NCBI RefSeq assembly: GCF_900141825.1
Contig: NZ_FQYQ01000006.1
Span: 116,984 to 180,983, forward strand
DNA from: Pseudobutyrivibrio xylanivorans DSM 14809
GTDB taxonomy: Bacteria > Bacillota > Clostridia > Lachnospirales > Lachnospiraceae
DNA length: 64,000 bases
Direction: 5' to 3'
Shown here: one piece after another, positions 29,314-38,790 of the stretch
Numbering within the stretch: the first letter of the stretch is position 1
Layout of the letters: every line of letters starts with the position of its first letter
Notes under the pieces: model-generated
Database searches by the model: none
Seen by the model: only the letters and a program-made list of their open reading frames with translations
What the model was told of the DNA's origin: nothing
Translations under genes and position numbers: made by a program

Positions 29314-30749
29314 TAGTGCACCTCCTTTTCAATGTAATTAAGCGGAATACGAACGTCAAAGGTAGAGCCTTCACCAACTTTTGAACGTACCTTTACCTCG
29401 CCATTATGCATAGCAATGGCACTTTTAGTGATAGCCAGACCAAGACCTGTTCCACCGATTTCTCTAGAGTGAGATTTATCCGCTCTGTAAAATCTTTCGA
29501 AAATATAATCTACGGAATCTTCAGGAATTCCAAGTCCATTATCTTCTACTTTGATATAGAAAAACTGGTGATCTGAGTTAAGTGAAATATGAACCCAGCC
29601 GCCCTCATCATTATATTTAATGGCGTTTTCTACAAGATTAGTAACCACAAGTGTAAATTTAACCTCATCTACCTCTGCTACTACTGGTCTGAAAGATTCA
29701 AATACTACTTCTATTCCTGCTTTTTCAGCTATTGGTTTAAGTCGCTTTAAAATGTGCTCGATGAGCTCGTTAATATTTACAGCAGAAACATTAAGCTGTG
29801 CCCCACTCTTATCCATACGAACCAGACTAAGAAGATCATTAATAATCTTAGTTTCACGGTCAATTTCATCACCTATATCAACCATGAATTCTCTATACAT
29901 CTCAATAGGTACATCATCAGAACCATTAAGAGAATCCGCCAACACCTTCATTGATGTCAGTGGTGTCTTAAGCTCATGGGAAACGTTGGAAACGAACTCC
30001 TGACGAGACTGGTCAATTGCCTGTAGCTTTTTAAACACCTCGTTAAACTTTCCAGAAATTAACTCCAGCTCTAAAAATGACTTGTTAACAGGAAGCTCGT
30101 TTGAATACTCTCTGATAATCGCATCAAGTGAATCCGATAGTTTGGTCATTGGACGGGAAAAATGGATTGCAGCAAAAACAGCAATAATTATCGATAAAGA
30201 TACCAAAATAACTGATGCGATTAATGAATAAGAAATAAAAGCATCAATATTCTGATCAATATAATCCATGGATTTGTTAATAACCAGTGTACCAACTATC
30301 TCACTATCCGAATTAGATAAAGGGACAGATACAATAAGATATTTTGTCTCCTCATCATAAAAATACAGAGAATCCCCCTGCATGGAATGAATGATATTCT
30401 CCCAAATAACTGTCTTTCCAATATCAACTGAATATGAATCTTTAACTACCTTTAATGCTGAATTAACAAGAAGAATTCGACCATTATAGCTGTCGGCAAT
30501 AGCCTTTAGTTCAGTGTCTAGCTCTGAGTTTTCCTCGCCGAGTATATATCCACTTGTAACGATTTGGCTATTGTACTGAGCAGCCTGGGCCATAAGATTT
30601 GTGGCATCAGTATGAATAGAAACTGATTTGTATGCTCTCAAAGAAATAGGCACACAAACCAAAAATGGAATGATGCCTATTAATAATATTATAAGTGCAA
30701 TTTTAAATCCTAAGCTATGAAAAGCAGAAAAACTAATTTTATTTTTCAT
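29313..30749 (-). CDS. membrane sensor histidine kinase
   Basis: A 478-residue kinase. It has TM1 (about 15-37), an extracellular sensor region (about 38-172), TM2 (about 174-197), HAMP, then the phosphoacceptor motif FVSNVSHELKTPLTS with His258. ATP-binding boxes follow: NLVENAIKYN, VEDNGLGIPED and GTGLGLAIT. The layout is WalK/PhoR/MtrB-like. I start at the ATG 30747-30749, 36 bases after the regulator stop, with GAGAGAG upstream. A longer GTG frame would overlap the regulator and add an unrelated stretch. The signal sensed is unknown. Its neighbours suggest envelope or competence control. Confidence 0.92.
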   Translation of the reverse strand: MKNKISFSAFHSLGFKIALIILLIGIIPFLVCVPISLRAYKSVSIHTDATNLMAQAAQYNSQIVTSGYILGEENSELDTELKAIADSYNGRILLVNSALKVVKDSYSVDIGKTVIWENIIHSMQGDSLYFYDEETKYLIVSVPLSNSDSEIVGTLVINKSMDYIDQNIDAFISYSLIASVILVSLSIIIAVFAAIHFSRPMTKLSDSLDAIIREYSNELPVNKSFLELELISGKFNEVFKKLQAIDQSRQEFVSNVSHELKTPLTSMKVLADSLNGSDDVPIEMYREFMVDIGDEIDRETKIINDLLSLVRMDKSGAQLNVSAVNINELIEHILKRLKPIAEKAGIEVVFESFRPVVAEVDEVKFTLVVTNLVENAIKYNDEGGWVHISLNSDHQFFYIKVEDNGLGIPEDSVDYIFERFYRADKSHSREIGGTGLGLAITKSAIAMHNGEVKVRSKVGEGSTFDVRIPLNYIEKEVH

Positions 30750-30784
30750 TAAAAAACTCTCTCTACAAGTTATTCCGAAGGATT

Positions 30785-31483
30785 TTATTGATAATAGTAG
30801 CCTACTCCCCACTTAGTACGAACGTACTTAGGCTCCTTTGGATTTGGTTCGATTTTTTCTCTGAGACGACGCACATGAACATCAACTGTACGCTCATCGC
30901 CAGGATAATCTGTACCCCAAATCGTATGCAATAAATCCTCTCTAGAAAATACCTTTTTAGGATTTGTAACTAAAAGTAAAAGCATATCAAATTCCTTTGA
31001 AGTAAGATTGTATTCCACTCCAAGGATTGTAAGTCTTCTATTGCTCTTATCAAGAACTAAATCACCATTCTCGATAATATTTTCCTCATTCTTATGTTCA
31101 GCTGCAGCTGCCATACCAAGAGATGCTCTTCGCATAATAGCTTTTATTCTGGCCTTAACCTCAAGAATATTAAATGGCTTTGTAATATAGTCGTCAGCAC
31201 CATACTCAAGGCCAAGGATTTTATCCATGTCATCGCCCTTAGCAGTAAGCATAACAATAGGAACGGTTGAAAATTCGCGAATGCTTTGGCATACTTCAAA
31301 ACCATCAAGCTTTGGAAGCATAACATCCAACAAAATCATATCATAATGATTTGCTGTAGCTAAATCCAATGCCTCCTGTCCATCGTATGCACAGTCAACC
31401 TCCATACCATCCTGCTCCAACGAAAATCTGATTCCTTTGACAATAAGTTTTTCATCGTCAACAACTAATACTTTCTTAGCCAT
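30785..31483 (-). CDS. OmpR/PhoB-family response regulator
   Basis: A 232-residue DNA-binding regulator. The receiver domain has the acidic pair DD at 9-10, the phosphoacceptor Asp53 in LLDVMLPKLDG, the Thr in VMLTAKGDD and the Lys in YITKPFN. The winged-helix domain (about 135-232) has TSKEFDMLLLL and the recognition helix region VDVHVRRLREKIE, ending in VRTKWGVGYYYQ. It lies between comEA and the kinase. It may control this operon and cell-wall genes. Confidence 0.94.
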   Translation of the reverse strand: MAKKVLVVDDEKLIVKGIRFSLEQDGMEVDCAYDGQEALDLATANHYDMILLDVMLPKLDGFEVCQSIREFSTVPIVMLTAKGDDMDKILGLEYGADDYITKPFNILEVKARIKAIMRRASLGMAAAAEHKNEENIIENGDLVLDKSNRRLTILGVEYNLTSKEFDMLLLLVTNPKKVFSREDLLHTIWGTDYPGDERTVDVHVRRLREKIEPNPKEPKYVRTKWGVGYYYQ

Positions 31484-31499
31484 AATTATCCTCGATTTA

Positions 31500-32069
31500 C
31501 TAAATTTTTATTAGTGAATTAATTTGATTGAAAATACCATCACCAATTCCAGACACATTTTTAATATCTTCTATGGTACTAAAATCACCATTGGCATTTC
31601 TATAAGAAATTATTTGTGATGCCTTTGCCTGACCAATACCTGGAAGAGATGTAAGTTCTGATTCAGTGGCAGTATTTATATTGATTAATCCATCGTCCTC
31701 AGCGTTCTCTTCCGATAATAAAAGCTCTTCCTTTTCCTCTTTGGAATAGACATAAATCTTCTGCCCGTCTTCAAGAAGAGCGGCTTGATTAATATCCGAA
31801 TCGTCAGCTGAATCTAACAGACCACCTGCAGCATCAATAGCTGCATAGACCCTCGAATTGAATGGCAAATCATATACTCCAGGTTTTTGAACTGCTCCTG
31901 CAACCTGAACATATATAATCTGTGGGACCACATCTGATATATCAGAAGAGGTTTCTTCAATAGTATCTTCTGCTTCCTTAATCAATTCTGTGGATTGAAA
32001 ATATGATTCGTGCCCGCAACCTGTAAATAACAAAAGACTACAAAGCACAAGTAATAAATATTTTTTCAT
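31500..32069 (-). CDS. comEA: competence protein ComEA-like DNA receptor
   Basis: A 189-residue surface lipoprotein: signal MKKYLLLVLCSLLLFTGC ends in a lipobox Cys. An SLBB-type domain follows (about 50-115, IYVQVAGAVQKPGVYDL). The C-terminal helix-hairpin-helix DNA-binding domain is ININTATESELTSLPGIGQ with a second turn IKNVSGIGDGIFNQIN. ComEA binds incoming DNA and hands it to ComEC. A lipid anchor instead of the usual transmembrane helix is noteworthy. It is the first gene of the operon and has a good promoter. Confidence 0.9.
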   Translation of the reverse strand: MKKYLLLVLCSLLLFTGCGHESYFQSTELIKEAEDTIEETSSDISDVVPQIIYVQVAGAVQKPGVYDLPFNSRVYAAIDAAGGLLDSADDSDINQAALLEDGQKIYVYSKEEKEELLLSEENAEDDGLININTATESELTSLPGIGQAKASQIISYRNANGDFSTIEDIKNVSGIGDGIFNQINSLIKI

Positions 32070-32124
32070 TCTATCTCCTATTCTAAATAAATAATTAGAT
32101 AGGAAATGTCAGTATCACTTGTAC

Positions 32125-32153
32125 ATTGTAGCCAATATCTTCATTTATTACAA
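32125..32153 (-). promoter_or_regulatory. promoter of the comEA operon
   Basis: On the minus strand TTGTAA (32148-32153), 17 bases, TACAAT (32125-32130), about 56 bases before the comEA ATG. Its -10 box is good and its -35 box is fair. Confidence 0.65.
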
Positions 32154-32220
32154 TAGTTTTACGTTATTATTTCGGTAGATTTTTTCATAACATTCTTCTC
32201 AGCCGTGTTTTTCCTTATAT

Positions 32221-33420
32221 TTAAAGGAAAGAATCAAATACTCTCTCAAGTTTTTCTTTAAATACATCAACATCCTGTTCTGTGATTACCAATGGAGGCA
32301 AAAGTCTTAGAACATCTTTTCCTGCCGATAAAACAACGAGATGCTCTTCCAACAACGCCTTGGAAACAACATCCTTAACTGGAATGGTAAGAACCAAGCC
32401 CTGCATAAGTCCCATACCTCTTCTCTCAGTTACGAAATCGTATTTATTTACAAATACATCCAAAACATCTTCTAAATAAGCAGCTATCTCCTGAACATGT
32501 TCTGTAAGCTTATATTCCTGGAACATGTCAAACACCTGTGAGACTGCTGTAGCACAAAGCGGATTTCCTCCATAGGTGGTACCATGGTCACCTGGAACCA
32601 ATGACTGTTCAGCCACTTTATCAGTTACACAAAAGGCTCCAACTGGCACACCATTACCAAGCGCTTTTGCTGTGGTTAAAATATCTGGTTTAATGCCATA
32701 TTGCTGGAATGCGTACATGCTTCCGGTGCGTCCCATGCCACACTGAATCTCATCTAAGATAAGAAGGATTCCTTCATCATCACACAGCTGACGAACCTTC
32801 TGCAAAAATTCTTTATCTGCAGGATACAAACCGCCCTCTCCCTGGACAGTCTCCATAATAATAGCACAGGTATTATCAGAAAGATTAGCAAGAACTGAGC
32901 CAAAATCATTGAAGGTCGCGAATTTTACACCAGACATCAATGGATAAAATGGCTCTCTGTAATGGTCAGTTCCTGTAACTGAAAGTGAACCCACTGTACG
33001 ACCATGAAAACTATTTTCCATGGCAATTATCTCATAATCTCCTGCACCTCTTCTTGTATAAGCATATTTTTTTGCAGTTTTAAGCGCGCCTTCGATTGCT
33101 TCTGCTCCTGAATTTGTAAAGAAAACCTTATCCATTCCTGAAGCCTTGGAAAGCTTTTCTGCAGCCTCAATCATTGGAATATGATAGTAAAGATTTGACG
33201 TATGAGTAATTCTCTTGAGCTGTGTGATAAGTGCATCTTCATAATCTTCATTTCCATATCCAAATGCCATTACACCAATTCCAGATGCAAAATCAAGATA
33301 TTCCTGATCCAGTTCATCATATAAATGAACGCCCTTGCCATAATCAAAAATTACAGGAAAACGATTATAGACATGTAGTAAATTATTTTCTGCTTTTTCA
33401 ATGTATTCCTTCTTATTCAT
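32221..33420 (-). CDS. argD: acetylornithine aminotransferase
   Basis: PLP enzyme of arginine synthesis that converts N-acetylglutamate semialdehyde to N-acetylornithine. The 399-residue protein has the class III features: [36 protein letters not shown] and the PLP lysine in [16 protein letters not shown]. The last region, [12 protein letters not shown], is typical. I choose the ATG at 33418-33420 with GAGGT upstream; the longer frame overlaps argB. The start overlaps the argB stop by eight bases, which suggests coupling. Confidence 0.93.
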   Translation of the reverse strand: MNKKEYIEKAENNLLHVYNRFPVIFDYGKGVHLYDELDQEYLDFASGIGVMAFGYGNEDYEDALITQLKRITHTSNLYYHIPMIEAAEKLSKASGMDKVFFTNSGAEAIEGALKTAKKYAYTRRGAGDYEIIAMENSFHGRTVGSLSVTGTDHYREPFYPLMSGVKFATFNDFGSVLANLSDNTCAIIMETVQGEGGLYPADKEFLQKVRQLCDDEGILLILDEIQCGMGRTGSMYAFQQYGIKPDILTTAKALGNGVPVGAFCVTDKVAEQSLVPGDHGTTYGGNPLCATAVSQVFDMFQEYKLTEHVQEIAAYLEDVLDVFVNKYDFVTERRGMGLMQGLVLTIPVKDVVSKALLEEHLVVLSAGKDVLRLLPPLVITEQDVDVFKEKLERVFDSFL

Positions 33421-34309
33421 CGTAATACCTCGTGTCCTTATTTCCGATAATAGCTGTTCCAATACCTTTGTTAGTAAAGAATTCCAGTAACAGACAATGA
33501 GCAATTCTTCCATCTAAAATATGCACTCTGTTTACACCCTGCTCGATGGCATCAATACAATTGGTAAGCTTAGGAAGCATGCCACCACCTATGTATCCAT
33601 CTCCGATAAGTGCTCTCGCCTCATCAACTGTCATCTCAGAAATAAGTGTTGATGGGTCGTCCTTATCTTTATATACGCCCTCGATATCTGTAAGGAAGGC
33701 AAGCTTTTCGGCATTTAAAGCCTTGGCAATAGCACAAGCCGCATCATCCGCATTTATATTGTAGGTCTCAAAATTGTCATCCATTCCGATAGGACATACG
33801 ATTGGAAGAAAATCTTTTTCAAGAAGGTCCAAAAGAATCTTTGGATTAACCTCTTTAATTTCTCCAACAAAGCCAATATCCTGTCCATCTGAAAGCTTCT
33901 TATCTACCTTTAAAAGGCCGCCGTCTTTTCCAGATACACCAATAGCATTTACGCCAAGGGACTGAACATTCTGAACAAGTGACTTATTAACCTTATTCAA
34001 AACCATTTCAGCAATTTCCATTGTTGCTTCATCCGTCTTTCTAAGACCATTGATAAATTCAGGCTTGATACCATTCTTTTCTACCCACTTGCTGATTTCC
34101 TTGCCACCGCCATGAACAATGATAGGCTTGAACCCAACAAGCTTAAGCAATGTAACATCCTGAATGACCTGCTTTTTAAGCTCTTCGTCCACCATGGCAC
34201 TTCCGCCGTATTTTACAATCATAATCTTGCGATTAAATCTCTGAATATATGGCAAAGCTTCAATTAAAACCTGGGCCTTATCCAAAATTGGCTGCATACT
34301 GCTATCCAT
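33413..34309 (-). CDS. argB: acetylglutamate kinase
   Basis: Phosphorylates N-acetylglutamate, the committed step of arginine synthesis and usually its feedback-controlled enzyme. The 298 residues have the amino-acid kinase fold: [10 protein letters not shown], the glycine motif [23 protein letters not shown] and [18 protein letters not shown]. The N-terminal helix of about 20 residues before the fold is the type linked to arginine-sensitive, hexameric forms. It is 12 bases downstream of argJ and overlaps argD. Confidence 0.95.
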   Translation of the reverse strand: MDSSMQPILDKAQVLIEALPYIQRFNRKIMIVKYGGSAMVDEELKKQVIQDVTLLKLVGFKPIIVHGGGKEISKWVEKNGIKPEFINGLRKTDEATMEIAEMVLNKVNKSLVQNVQSLGVNAIGVSGKDGGLLKVDKKLSDGQDIGFVGEIKEVNPKILLDLLEKDFLPIVCPIGMDDNFETYNINADDAACAIAKALNAEKLAFLTDIEGVYKDKDDPSTLISEMTVDEARALIGDGYIGGGMLPKLTNCIDAIEQGVNRVHILDGRIAHCLLLEFFTNKGIGTAIIGNKDTRYYDE

Positions 34310-34321
34310 CTTCCTATCCTC

Positions 34322-35545
34322 CTATGATCTATAATCAGCATTAATCTTTACGTAGTCATATGTCAGGTCACAACCCCATGCTGTAGCCTCGGCATCACCT
34401 TCATGCATATCAACATAAACTGTAACCGCATCAGCTTTCATAATTTCAAGTGCCTTATCCTCATCAAATACGATAGGTGTTCCTTTATCAAAAACTTTCA
34501 ACTCACCGTTAACACTTTTGAAAAACAGCTCCACATCGTTCTGGTCAAAATCTGCTCCTGAATAACCCATAGCACAAAGGAAACGTCCAAAATTTGCATC
34601 ACATCCAAAGATAGCTGCCTTCGAAAGATTTGAACCAACAATAGCTCTTGCAAGAGTCTTAGCATCAGCTACTGATTTTGCATTTACAACCTTTGCCTCA
34701 AAAAGCTTGCTTGCTCCCTCGCCATCAGCCGCCATTCTCTTTGCAAGATTCGTACATACAAATGTAAGAGCTTCCTTGAAACTTTCATAATCTGCACCTT
34801 CGCTACTAATTGTCGTATTTCCAGCCAGACCATTTGCCATACAAAGTAATGTATCATTTGTAGATGTATCTCCATCAACAGTAATCATGTTAAAACTATC
34901 AGCAACCACCTCACTTACTGCCTTCTGAAGAAGAGATTTTTCGATTGCCACATCTGTGCCAAGGAACGCAAGCATGGTGCACATGTTAGGATGAATCATT
35001 CCTGAGCCTTTGCTCATTCCACCAAGAGTGGCTGTAACTCCTCCCACCTGAAAATCGACAGCAATTTCTTTATTGACTGTGTCTGTTGTCATAATAGCTT
35101 TTGATGCTGCTGTTCCTGCTTCGATGCTATCATCAAGTGCAGGTGCCATAGCCACAACGCCAGCTACCAGCTTATCTACTGGAAGCTGCATTCCAATAAC
35201 TCCTGTAGATGCAACTGCTACTGAATCAAAGCTTACGCCTAGAGCTTTTTCAACACCCTTTGCTGTAGCTTCGCAGGCATCAAAGCCCTCCTGACCTGTA
35301 CAGGCATTTGCTATACCAGAATTAATTACAACAGCCTGCATTGGCTTATTCGCTTTTACGATATTCATGTCCCACTGAACACATGCAGCCTTTACTACAT
35401 TACTTGTAAATGTACCAGCACTTACACATGGAACCTCTGAGTAAACCATTGCCATATCAGTGCGTCCCTGATACTTGATACCTGCCGCGCAACTAGCAGC
35501 CTTGAAGCCCTTCGCCGCGGTAATACCACCTTTTATCTCTTTCAT
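34322..35545 (-). CDS. argJ: bifunctional ornithine acetyltransferase / N-acetylglutamate synthase
   Basis: Recycles the acetyl group from N-acetylornithine to glutamate. The 407-residue precursor cleaves itself at the conserved KGSGMIHPNMCTMLAF site, where Thr is the new N-terminal nucleophile: here the equivalent is within VTATLGGMSKGSGM and ATLG-type context, ahead of MATMLAF-like residues. Other conserved parts are CVSAGTFTSNVVKAACVQ and VVINSGIANACTG. It is monofunctional or bifunctional depending on species. It lies nine bases downstream of the GNAT gene. Confidence 0.93.
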   Translation of the reverse strand: MKEIKGGITAAKGFKAASCAAGIKYQGRTDMAMVYSEVPCVSAGTFTSNVVKAACVQWDMNIVKANKPMQAVVINSGIANACTGQEGFDACEATAKGVEKALGVSFDSVAVASTGVIGMQLPVDKLVAGVVAMAPALDDSIEAGTAASKAIMTTDTVNKEIAVDFQVGGVTATLGGMSKGSGMIHPNMCTMLAFLGTDVAIEKSLLQKAVSEVVADSFNMITVDGDTSTNDTLLCMANGLAGNTTISSEGADYESFKEALTFVCTNLAKRMAADGEGASKLFEAKVVNAKSVADAKTLARAIVGSNLSKAAIFGCDANFGRFLCAMGYSGADFDQNDVELFFKSVNGELKVFDKGTPIVFDEDKALEIMKADAVTVYVDMHEGDAEATAWGCDLTYDYVKINADYRS

Positions 35546-35554
35546 ATTCTTCTC

Positions 35555-36058
35555 CTATTTGTTAAAAGCTGTAATATTCTCTTCGTTTAATACAAAATCA
35601 TAAACATTTAAATCATCGCGCATAATCCACTGTTCTGCCTGCCAAAAACCATTACCAAGCTTATTTTCTTTAAAAGCAACAAGCTGGATTTTGTTAATAC
35701 CCTCTTCCTTAAGTCGAAGCATAGCCTCTGAAGCCATTGCTTTACCAATACCATGTTTACGATAATCCTCATGAACACATACATGATAGAAGCAGGCACG
35801 TCTGCCATCATGTCCTACTAAAATAGAACCTACAATTTTATTATCTGAAACTGCTATCACGGAAAGTCCAGGGTTCCTCTTAAGCACTCTGGTTACGCCC
35901 TCCCTAGAGTCATCAAGACTTCGCATTGCAAAACCATGGATAGTAGTCCAAAGCTTGTATACCTCATCATAATCATTTTCTTCCATAGTTCTAATCGTGT
36001 AGTTCATATGTACCCCTAAATCTAATGAAACATTAATGCTTTCTTTTGTTGTAACCAT
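35555..36058 (-). CDS. GNAT-family N-acetyltransferase in the arginine operon
   Basis: A 167-residue GNAT protein (150 residues if it starts at the ATG 36005-36007). Motif A, the acetyl-CoA pyrophosphate loop, reads RKHGIGKAMASEAML, after YHVCVHEDY. Both starts have a ribosome site: AGGAG for the upstream ATG and AGGGG for the inner one. It is embedded between argC and argJ in a pathway whose first step is glutamate acetylation, so it may be a short-type N-acetylglutamate synthase. The sequence alone does not show the substrate. Confidence 0.75.
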   Translation of the reverse strand: MVTTKESINVSLDLGVHMNYTIRTMEENDYDEVYKLWTTIHGFAMRSLDDSREGVTRVLKRNPGLSVIAVSDNKIVGSILVGHDGRRACFYHVCVHEDYRKHGIGKAMASEAMLRLKEEGINKIQLVAFKENKLGNGFWQAEQWIMRDDLNVYDFVLNEENITAFNK

Positions 36059-36082
36059 AATAAAACTCCTAACCTAAAACAC

Positions 36083-37135
36083 CTATGGGAACATTGGTGC
36101 AAAATCAAGTCCCATCTTCTCATCAAATCCAAAAATAATATTCATATTCTGAACAGCCTGTCCCGCAGCACCCTTAACAAGATTATCAAGTGCTCCCATC
36201 ATAACGATTCGGCCTGTTCTCTCATCTATCTTGCAACTAACATCCACGAAGTTGCTTCCCTCTACCCACTTTGTTTCTGGGCACTCACCATACTCAAGAA
36301 CTCGAACAAAGAACTCGTTATCATAGGCATCATGATAAACCTTCATAACCTCTTCCTTTGTAGGAAGCTTTCCATCCTTCTTCACAAGGCTTGCATACTC
36401 TGTAACGAGAATTCCTCTATTCATAGGAACAAGATGTGGTGTGAAGTTAATCATAATCTCCTGACCACAAGCATATCCAAGCTGTTCTTCAATTTCAGGT
36501 GTATGACGATGTGATGTAACACCATATGCCTTAATGCTTTCGTTTACCTCACAATAAAGATTAGGTAGCTTTGCTCCACGTCCTGCACCTGATGTACCTG
36601 ACTTCGCATCTACGATAAGTGTTGTTGGATCAATAAGCCCTGCCTTCACTAAAGGATATGCAGTAAGAATCGAGCATGTAGTATAACAACCTGGATTAGC
36701 AATAAGTCTTGCTCCCTTTTCCTTATCTCTATTAATCTCACAAAGGCCATAAACAGCTTCTTCAATAAACTGAGGCGACTTGTGTTCGATGCCATACCAC
36801 TTTTCATATGTAGCAACATCCTTAATACGAAAATCAGCTGAAAGATCTATGACCTTACAGTTATTAAGAATCTCTTCTGTAAGAACTCCGGCTAAGTATC
36901 CCTGCGGTGTAGCTGTGAAAATAACATCTACCTGCTTTGATAGTTCAACTATGTTATCATCAAAACATTTATCCTCAACCAAGGTAAACATATTCTTATA
37001 TATAGAAGCAAATCGCTCATCTACATATGATCTTGAACCATACCAAACGATTTTGGCCTCTGGATGACTGTACAACAACCTAACAATTTCTGCTCCCGCA
37101 TAACCGGTAGCACCAATAATTCCCACCTTAATCAT
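36083..37135 (-). CDS. argC: N-acetyl-gamma-glutamyl-phosphate reductase
   Basis: NADPH-dependent reductase of arginine synthesis. The 350 residues start MIKVGIIGATGYAGAEIVRLL with the nucleotide-binding GxxGxxG. The active-site cysteine is in ANPGCYTTCSILTAYPL. The C-terminal half has SGTSGAGRGAKLPNL and MINFTPHLVPMNRGI. It is the first gene of the argC-GNAT-argJBD operon and is divergent from argG. Confidence 0.95.
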   Translation of the reverse strand: MIKVGIIGATGYAGAEIVRLLYSHPEAKIVWYGSRSYVDERFASIYKNMFTLVEDKCFDDNIVELSKQVDVIFTATPQGYLAGVLTEEILNNCKVIDLSADFRIKDVATYEKWYGIEHKSPQFIEEAVYGLCEINRDKEKGARLIANPGCYTTCSILTAYPLVKAGLIDPTTLIVDAKSGTSGAGRGAKLPNLYCEVNESIKAYGVTSHRHTPEIEEQLGYACGQEIMINFTPHLVPMNRGILVTEYASLVKKDGKLPTKEEVMKVYHDAYDNEFFVRVLEYGECPETKWVEGSNFVDVSCKIDERTGRIVMMGALDNLVKGAAGQAVQNMNIIFGFDEKMGLDFAPMFP

Positions 37136-37206
37136 AGCTGTCCATTCCTTTTCTTAATTTGAGTAATTTTTCACTTCCAAAACGACTTGGAATAATTTAA
37201 TATGAT

Positions 37207-37241
37207 TGTAGTACTTCACTTTCACAAAGTAAAGTACTACA
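37207..37241. promoter_or_regulatory. 16-bp inverted repeat in the argC leader
   Basis: TGTAGTACTTCACTTT (37207-37222), three bases, then its complement with one mismatch (37226-37241). It lies about 70-105 bases upstream of argC. No T-run follows on either strand, so it is not a plain terminator. It may be an operator or a leader hairpin. Confidence 0.55.
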
Positions 37242-37263
37242 GTGAAATTTTATAAAATAAATT

Positions 37264-37277
37264 TGCATAAATATACA
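37264..37277. promoter_or_regulatory. ARG box (ArgR operator) on the argC side
   Basis: TGCATAAATATACA resembles the ArgR half-palindrome consensus TGAATAATTATTCA. It lies between the divergent argC and argG genes and 73 bases from a second box. Confidence 0.65.
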
Positions 37278-37336
37278 TCTATATTTCGAACAAATCAAGT
37301 ATAATTTTAACATAATTCATTTTTATTCTCGAATTA

Positions 37337-37350
37337 TGCATAAATTTGCA
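37337..37350. promoter_or_regulatory. ARG box (ArgR operator) at the argG promoter
   Basis: TGCATAAATTTGCA, a near-palindromic ARG-box-like site that ends one base before the argG -35 box. ArgR with arginine bound here would block RNA polymerase. Confidence 0.7.
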
Positions 37351-37351
37351 C

Positions 37352-37380
37352 TTGAAATATCAAATTAAGTGGTGTATGAT
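37352..37380 (+). promoter_or_regulatory. promoter of argG
   Basis: TTGAAA (37352-37357), 17 bases, TATGAT (37375-37380), about 55 bases before the argG ATG. Confidence 0.75.
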
Positions 37381-37433
37381 TTGTTCAAATTCAAACGAAT
37401 AAAAAATAATTCAATAAATAAAGGAGAACTATT

Positions 37434-38657
37434 ATGGCACAGGAAAAAGTTGTACTTGCTTACTCAGGTGGTCTTGATACCACTGCTATCATTCCATGGC
37501 TCAAAGAGAATTATGGATATGAAGTTATTTGTTGTTGTATCGATTGCGGACAGGGTGAAGAATTAGATGGTCTCTCAGAAAGAGCCAAGGCATCTGGTGC
37601 TTCTAAACTATATATAGAAGATATTGTTGATGACTTCTGTGATAACTACATTGTACCTTGCGTACAGGCTGGTGCTATTTACGAGAATAAATATCTTCTT
37701 GGTACAGCTATGGCTCGTCCAGGAATTGCTGCTAAGCTTGTTGAGATTGCCAGAAAAGAAGGTGCTGTAGCAATCTGCCATGGTGCTACTGGTAAAGGAA
37801 ATGATCAGATTCGTTTCGAGCTTGGTATCAAGGCTCTTGCTCCAGATATTAAGGTAATTGCTCCTTGGAGAAATGATAAATGGAAGCTTCAGTCACGTCA
37901 GGATGAGATTGATTATTGTAAGGCTCACGGCATCGACCTTCCATTCTCAACAGATCAGTCTTACAGCCGTGACAGAAACCTTTGGCACATCAGTCATGAA
38001 GGTCTTGAGCTTGAAGATCCTTCACAGGAGCCAAACTATGATCACCTTCTTGTACTTACTACTCCACCGGAGAAAGCTCCCGATAAGGCTGAATATGTAA
38101 CAATGACTTTTGAAAAAGGTGTTCCAACTTCTGTAAATGGAAAACAGATGAAGGTATCTGATATCATTAAAGAGCTCAATGAAATTGGCGGAAGAAATGG
38201 TATTGGAATCGTTGATATTGTAGAGAACCGTGTTGTAGGTATGAAGTCTCGTGGTGTATATGAAACACCAGGCGGCACTATCCTTATGGAGGCACACGCT
38301 CAGCTTGAAGAGCTTTGTCTCGACCGCGCGACAATGGAAATGAAAAAAGAAATGGGCAACAAGCTTGCTCAGGTTTGCTACGAAGGAAAATGGTTTACAC
38401 CACTCTGTGATGCTATTCAGGCTTTTGTAAAGTCTACACAGGAATATGTTACAGGTGAAGTTAAATTCAAGCTCTACAAGGGAAATATCATTAAGGCTGG
38501 TACAACATCACCTTACTCACTCTACTCTGAGAGCCTTGCAAGCTTTACAACTGGAGATCTTTATGATCACCATGATGCAGAGGGATTTATCACATTATGG
38601 GGACTCCCACTCAAGGTTCGTGCCATGAAGTTACAGGAAAATAAAAATATGAAATAA
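37434..38657 (+). CDS. argG: argininosuccinate synthase
   Basis: Joins citrulline and aspartate using ATP. The 407-residue product has the ATP-pyrophosphatase P-loop [16 protein letters not shown]. Other conserved parts are [46 protein letters not shown] and [23 protein letters not shown] precedes the ATG. It is transcribed away from the argC operon, from a promoter overlapping an ARG box. No argH is adjacent; after argG comes a rod-like inverted repeat. Confidence 0.97.
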   Translation: MAQEKVVLAYSGGLDTTAIIPWLKENYGYEVICCCIDCGQGEELDGLSERAKASGASKLYIEDIVDDFCDNYIVPCVQAGAIYENKYLLGTAMARPGIAAKLVEIARKEGAVAICHGATGKGNDQIRFELGIKALAPDIKVIAPWRNDKWKLQSRQDEIDYCKAHGIDLPFSTDQSYSRDRNLWHISHEGLELEDPSQEPNYDHLLVLTTPPEKAPDKAEYVTMTFEKGVPTSVNGKQMKVSDIIKELNEIGGRNGIGIVDIVENRVVGMKSRGVYETPGGTILMEAHAQLEELCLDRATMEMKKEMGNKLAQVCYEGKWFTPLCDAIQAFVKSTQEYVTGEVKFKLYKGNIIKAGTTSPYSLYSESLASFTTGDLYDHHDAEGFITLWGLPLKVRAMKLQENKNMK

Positions 38658-38663
38658 ACAATA

Positions 38664-38760
38664 AAACCCTAGTTACGCTCTCAAGCCTTATATATTGCAC
38701 AGTTCAGCTGAGGAAAGCTTCACTTGTGCAACACTAAGAGCTTGATAGCTACTAGGGTTT
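38664..38760. repeat. rod-like nested inverted repeat after argG
   Basis: Three nested stems in 97 bases: AAACCCTAGT (38664-38673) with ACTAGGGTTT (38751-38760), TCAAGC (38681-38686) with GCTTGA (38740-38745), and TTGCACA (38695-38701) with TGTGCAA (38725-38731). An inner AGCT pair sits at the tip. On the minus strand it is followed by TTTTATTGTTTATTTC. It may be the terminator shared by argG and the convergent 55-residue gene, but it is much more elaborate than a normal terminator. Confidence 0.7.
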
Positions 38761-38790
38761 CTTAATTCTTGTAAAACTATAATTTTTCGA

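Noticed and set aside
30750..30812. N-terminal extension of the histidine kinase from a GTG
   Set aside because: It overlaps the regulator gene in another frame, adds no domain, and the ATG at 30749 has a ribosome site and the usual start next to the first membrane helix.
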